From: an uncultured Ruminococcus sp. | GTDB taxonomy: Bacteria > Bacillota > Clostridia > Oscillospirales > CAG-272 | Direction of reading: 5' to 3' | Length of the DNA stretch: 27,484 bases | Assembly (NCBI GenBank): GCA_902766115.1 | Contig: CACXCL010000022.1 | Location: 1 to 27,484, forward strand | In this document: piece by piece, positions 25,227 to 27,484 of the stretch | Layout: each line of letters begins with the position of its first letter | Position numbering within the stretch: the stretch's first letter is position 1 | Program-made: the position numbers and the translations under genes | The notes under the pieces: generated by a model | The model's input: only the letters and a program-made list of their open reading frames with translations | What the model was told of the DNA's origin: nothing | The model's database searches: none

Positions 25227-25246
25227 CCCGGCGGGGACCCGCCGGG
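25227..25246 (+). other. GC-rich hairpin between the membrane protein and lipoprotein genes
   Basis: CCCGGCGG (25227-25234) and CCGCCGGG (25239-25246) close a 4-base loop. No T run follows, so it is more likely an mRNA-stability or processing hairpin than a terminator. Confidence 0.5.
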
Positions 25247-25277
25247 CGACTCTCATCCCCCGATAAGGAGAAAAATA

Positions 25278-26012
25278 ATGAAATCAAGGATCATCTCTCT
25301 CGTTCTCGTCCTGGTGTTCACGTTATCGCTTGTGACCGCCTGCGGGAAGAAAAGCGAGAACTCAGACCCGATGAAGGTGGCGAAAAAATACCTCGACGCG
25401 CTCAAGGAAAGCGACATCGGGGCAGCCGTCAGTGTCAATTTCTGCCGGGCGGATATAAAGGATCTCGGCGACGCGTACGCAAGATACTGGGAGCTCGAGG
25501 CGGAAGATGACTGGGACGGCTTCACCGCCTATATCTCCGAGGAGTACGGCACGGAGAGCGTGGGCGAGGCGTCGCTAAAGCTGGTGGATCGGGAGCAGGA
25601 GGAGAGCCGGAAGGATTACGTCGGGTACTTCGGCGACGACTACGAGATCACGATCTCAAACGTCGAAAAAGGAGACGCGGTCCCGGAAGACGTGATCGAC
25701 GAGTACGTTCTCGACCACAACGACGACGTGGACGCGGCGATCGAAAACCTCAACGCCGCGGAAGAAGGACTCGGCACGGAGCTCCTCGGCAAGTACCGCA
25801 TCGGGGACGGAGCGGTCAAAGAGGGAGTCTACGTGTCCTATACCGCCACCGTCTCCGGAAGTTTGCAGGAAGAAGACTTGGAGGAGAACGGAAAGCTCAT
25901 CCTGCTGAACATCGACGGCGGCTGGTACGTGGCGAACGACGACCTGAGCCCCCTTGCGGTGGTGGAACAGCTTTACTACGACTGGCAGTTCACGCAGACT
26001 TACGAAAAATGA
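25278..26012 (+). CDS. Lipoprotein of unknown function
   Basis: 244 aa with a classical lipoprotein signal: MKSR, a hydrophobic stretch, then VTAC with the lipidated cysteine C22. A lysine/serine linker follows. Residues from about 30 (DPMKVAKKYLDALKESDIGAA) resemble the start of NTF2-like/DUF4878-type small envelope domains, but the resemblance is short. The rest is strongly acidic with alternating beta-type segments (GVYVSYTATVSGSL, GKLILLNIDGGWYVAND). It should be anchored to the outer face of the cytoplasmic membrane. ATG 25278 is set by AAGGAG at 25275-25270 upstream and by the signal peptide; the frame is open from 25221. It is the last gene of the zinc-ribbon set, and its TGA forms part of an inverted repeat arm. 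Confidence 0.85.
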   Translation: MKSRIISLVLVLVFTLSLVTACGKKSENSDPMKVAKKYLDALKESDIGAAVSVNFCRADIKDLGDAYARYWELEAEDDWDGFTAYISEEYGTESVGEASLKLVDREQEESRKDYVGYFGDDYEITISNVEKGDAVPEDVIDEYVLDHNDDVDAAIENLNAAEEGLGTELLGKYRIGDGAVKEGVYVSYTATVSGSLQEEDLEENGKLILLNIDGGWYVANDDLSPLAVVEQLYYDWQFTQTYEK

Positions 26013-26052
26013 CAAAAAAAGAACGGCGCCGAGGGAGGCACTTCGTTAGGAA
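26010..26052 (+). repeat. Left arm of an imperfect inverted repeat (half-terminator)
   Basis: The arm starts at the lipoprotein TGA, runs through an A tract (26014-26020), GAACGGCGCCGA (26021-26032) and ends with ACTTCGTTAGGAA (26040-26052). The right arm at 27062-27106 carries the same elements inverted. Together they would form a typical bidirectional terminator if adjacent. Confidence 0.7.
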
Positions 26053-26098
26053 CGGCCTCCATCCTGCGCATTTTATTCAAAGTTGAAGCGGGTCCACC

Positions 26099-26127
26099 TT
26101 GACTTTCAACAAAATGAATGATAGTAT
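26099..26127 (+). promoter_or_regulatory. Promoter of the AT-rich 242-aa gene
   Basis: TTGACT (26099-26104), 17-base spacer, TAGTAT (26122-26127). The start codon at 26198 is about 65 bases downstream of the predicted transcription start. The stretch 26128-26197 shows no other structure. Confidence 0.65.
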
Positions 26128-26197
26128 GCTATGAAGTACCAGCCGAATTGGCGATGCTCTTGCTTGAACTGGTTAATCCAGGGGGGAAAAACACTAT

Positions 26198-26926
26198 ATG
26201 GATATTCAAAAGACCATCCGGGATTTTTTGCTCGGAAATCTTGACATCGTTTCATTTCGCTCTATTTATGACCATGATCCATCAATCGAGCAGTTTCTGC
26301 AATCTGTTATCGACGAAATAAAGGCCACCGGGCGTCCGCTGAAAAAATACCGCTGTACTGTTGCAGGTCGCGAGTTTGAGAGCACCGGCCAGATTGAATA
26401 TCTCCTGTCGCCTGAAACATCTCCGGGACTTATCTATGGGAACCATGTATTTGATTCAGTTCATACTTTTTTGACCTACGAGCGGAGAATGATCACGCAT
26501 GATGTTGAGACAGCTGCGGGCGCCTCTGCATTTTATGACGGCGTCTACTCGATCTATTATCAGATCGATCAAAGCATTCCCTGGTCCGACTATTACATTC
26601 TTGCATATGGATTTGCGCTGGATGTTATACCGGAATACCTTTCTGGCGGAGAGGCGGAGAAATATATTCAAAAAAACATTCTCCCACTGTTTCCTGAAAA
26701 CATGAAAAAGACCGAGCGGAAAAAAGCGATAAAGGCGAGGATTCGGGAAGAATTTAAAAGTGAGAGGGGCTATCCTTACTGGGCGCAGAGCTCCGATTGG
26801 CCGCTCGGAAAGGACGGCCGACCGACAACTTACATTGGAAAGGGACAAAGTGAGGGCGATTTAAGACGTTGGCACTTTCGGGATGAATCTACGGGAGAGG
26901 TTCTTGTCGTAGAGCAGTATTTGTAA
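26198..26926 (+). CDS. Unrecognised AT-rich 242-aa protein, possibly immunity-like
   Basis: I do not recognise a named family. It is a soluble-looking protein with an N-terminal helical part (MDIQKTIRDFLLGNLDIVSF), a central aromatic-rich region (SIPWSDYYILAYGFALD), a lysine-rich helix (NMKKTERKKAIKARIREEF) and a conserved-looking end (WAQSSDWPLGKDGRPTTYIG ... VVEQYL). The end recalls small immunity-type proteins of Firmicutes, an impression only. AGGGGGG at 26180-26186 precedes ATG 26198. Base use differs from the surroundings: 82 of 180 bases G/C in three rows I counted, against 37 of 60 in a row of the adjacent lipoprotein gene. It has its own promoter, a terminator, and inverted arms on both sides, all pointing to separate acquisition. 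Confidence 0.75.
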   Translation: MDIQKTIRDFLLGNLDIVSFRSIYDHDPSIEQFLQSVIDEIKATGRPLKKYRCTVAGREFESTGQIEYLLSPETSPGLIYGNHVFDSVHTFLTYERRMITHDVETAAGASAFYDGVYSIYYQIDQSIPWSDYYILAYGFALDVIPEYLSGGEAEKYIQKNILPLFPENMKKTERKKAIKARIREEFKSERGYPYWAQSSDWPLGKDGRPTTYIGKGQSEGDLRRWHFRDESTGEVLVVEQYL

Positions 26927-26957
26927 AAATGCTTCTGTTTACAGTTATAACGAGCAT

Positions 26958-26980
26958 CGGATTTTGTGGCCCAAAATCCG
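26958..26980. other. Hairpin downstream of the 242-aa gene
   Basis: CGGATTTT (26958-26965) and AAAATCCG (26973-26980) pair over a 7-base loop. No T run follows on either strand, so its role is unclear. Confidence 0.4.
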
Positions 26981-26995
26981 TAACAGGTAAAAACA

Positions 26996-27025
26996 GGCGT
27001 GACCGGAATGGTCACGCCGTTTTCG
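26996..27025. terminator. Bidirectional intrinsic terminator between the 242-aa gene and the oxidoreductase
   Basis: GGCGTGACC (26996-27004) pairs with GGTCACGCC (27010-27018) over a 5-base loop, with GTTTTC on the right and AAAACA on the left. Confidence 0.8.
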
Positions 27026-27061
27026 TATCTTTTGCGTCGGTAATTGTAGCCTCAAAGCGAC

Positions 27062-27106
27062 TTCCTTACGAAGTTCGTCCCGTCGGCGCCGTTCTTTTTT
27101 GCGTCA
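27062..27106 (-). repeat. Right arm of the imperfect inverted repeat (half-terminator)
   Basis: TTCCTTACGAAGT (27062-27074), TCGGCGCCGTTC (27083-27094) and a T tract (27095-27100), ending at the TGA of the minus-strand oxidoreductase (27104-27106). It mirrors 26010-26052. Confidence 0.7.
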
Positions 27107-27484
27107 GAGTTTGATCCTTTTTTCTTCCCAGGGCATATTCGGGCGGAATTTCGGCATCTCGATGATCCGTCCGCCGTTGGTGACGGAAAGCTGACTCAGC
27201 AGAGCCACCGCCGTCCATTCAGCCGCGCGGTAAACGTTCAGATAAGGCTGGGTGTTGGTCTTGACCGCTTCGACGAAGTCTTCGACTATGTAGTAGTCTC
27301 CGCCGCCGTGACCGGCGCCCTCGCCGCCGCCCTTCTTGTATCTCTCGGGCAGCATATCGTTGAAATCGCTCAGCGGGCGCCATGTTTTGAATCCCTCGGG
27401 ATTATCCTCGGTAGCAACGGCGATCACGTGATCGCCTCCCGTTCTCGGGGATTCGTAGCATCCCTTGGTTCCCTGGATCTGATA
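27104..27484 (-). CDS. Gfo/Idh/MocA-family oxidoreductase, C-terminal part (GH109-like)
   Basis: Only the last 126 or so residues are present; the frame is open to the window edge. Members bind NAD in an N-terminal Rossmann domain, which lies outside this window, and act on sugars; GH109 members hydrolyse alpha-N-acetylgalactosaminides by a redox mechanism. Visible are YQIQGTKGCYES at the edge, HGGGDYYIVEDFVEAV, and the LNVYRAAEWTAVALLSQLSV stretch, all typical of the C-terminal domain of GH109-like proteins. Specificity cannot be decided without the N-terminal half; plain dehydrogenase activity is equally possible. Together with the NahK-like kinase, an amino-sugar role would be coherent (inference). 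Confidence 0.8.
   Translation of the reverse strand, partial: YQIQGTKGCYESPRTGGDHVIAVATEDNPEGFKTWRPLSDFNDMLPERYKKGGGEGAGHGGGDYYIVEDFVEAVKTNTQPYLNVYRAAEWTAVALLSQLSVTNGGRIIEMPKFRPNMPWEEKRIKL

Noticed and set aside
25227..25246. Hairpin considered as a terminator before the lipoprotein gene
   Set aside because: No T run follows the stem, and the lipoprotein gene lies close downstream on the same strand.
26040..26056. Possible integron attC-type core (CGTTAGGAAC)
   Set aside because: The GTTRRRY core is not matched at its last base, no partner site with the right spacing is seen, and no integrase is present; a split terminator explains the arms better.

Overview
The window reads as a chromosomal segment of a GC-rich Clostridia-type Firmicute, most likely an uncultured gut anaerobe. 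This is inferred from four things: a LtaS-type phosphoglycerol transferase, an L-box lysine riboswitch ahead of dapA, the pth-mfd gene pair typical of Firmicutes, and carbohydrate genes suited to mucin or plant glycans (NahK-like kinase, GH106-like hydrolase, Gfo/Idh/MocA oxidoreductase of GH109 type). Coding density is high. Most genes have clear Shine-Dalgarno sites, and several adjacent genes overlap by ATGA-type junctions. I see no rRNA, tRNA, CRISPR array, transposase or integrase.

Layout. Bases 1-583 hold the 3' end of proS, which converges on a NahK-like sugar kinase (638-1711, minus) across a bidirectional terminator. Divergent promoters at about 1809-1908 serve nahK and a long rightward gene train. 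That train contains pth, mfd, five tandem paralogous tyrosine phosphatases (6236-11595), a pyroglutamyl-peptidase-like gene with an unusual N-terminal extension, and a GNAT acetyltransferase. It ends at a strong bidirectional terminator (12918-12954). Facing it is a leftward set queA - small CxCxxC protein - miaA, pairing two tRNA anticodon-loop modification enzymes around an AT-rich gene I cannot name. A lysine riboswitch with two candidate promoters then leads into dapA-dapB (lysine/diaminopimelate synthesis). A convergent terminator separates these from a LtaS-like membrane sulfatase-fold enzyme and a large cytosolic GH106-like glycoside hydrolase, both on the minus strand.

Bases 22828-26012 form a rightward set of three: a five-zinc-ribbon protein containing a recent internal duplication, a zinc-ribbon protein with several membrane segments, and a lipoprotein. 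An AT-rich gene with its own promoter follows (26198-26926). It sits between two arms of an imperfect inverted repeat that look like the halves of one convergent terminator. The window ends in the 3' part of a Gfo/Idh/MocA oxidoreductase on the minus strand.

The least ordinary parts are the five-gene phosphatase array with its attached peptidase, the zinc-ribbon/membrane/lipoprotein set, and the AT-rich gene apparently inserted into a terminator. Function in all three is inference; only architecture is visible here.
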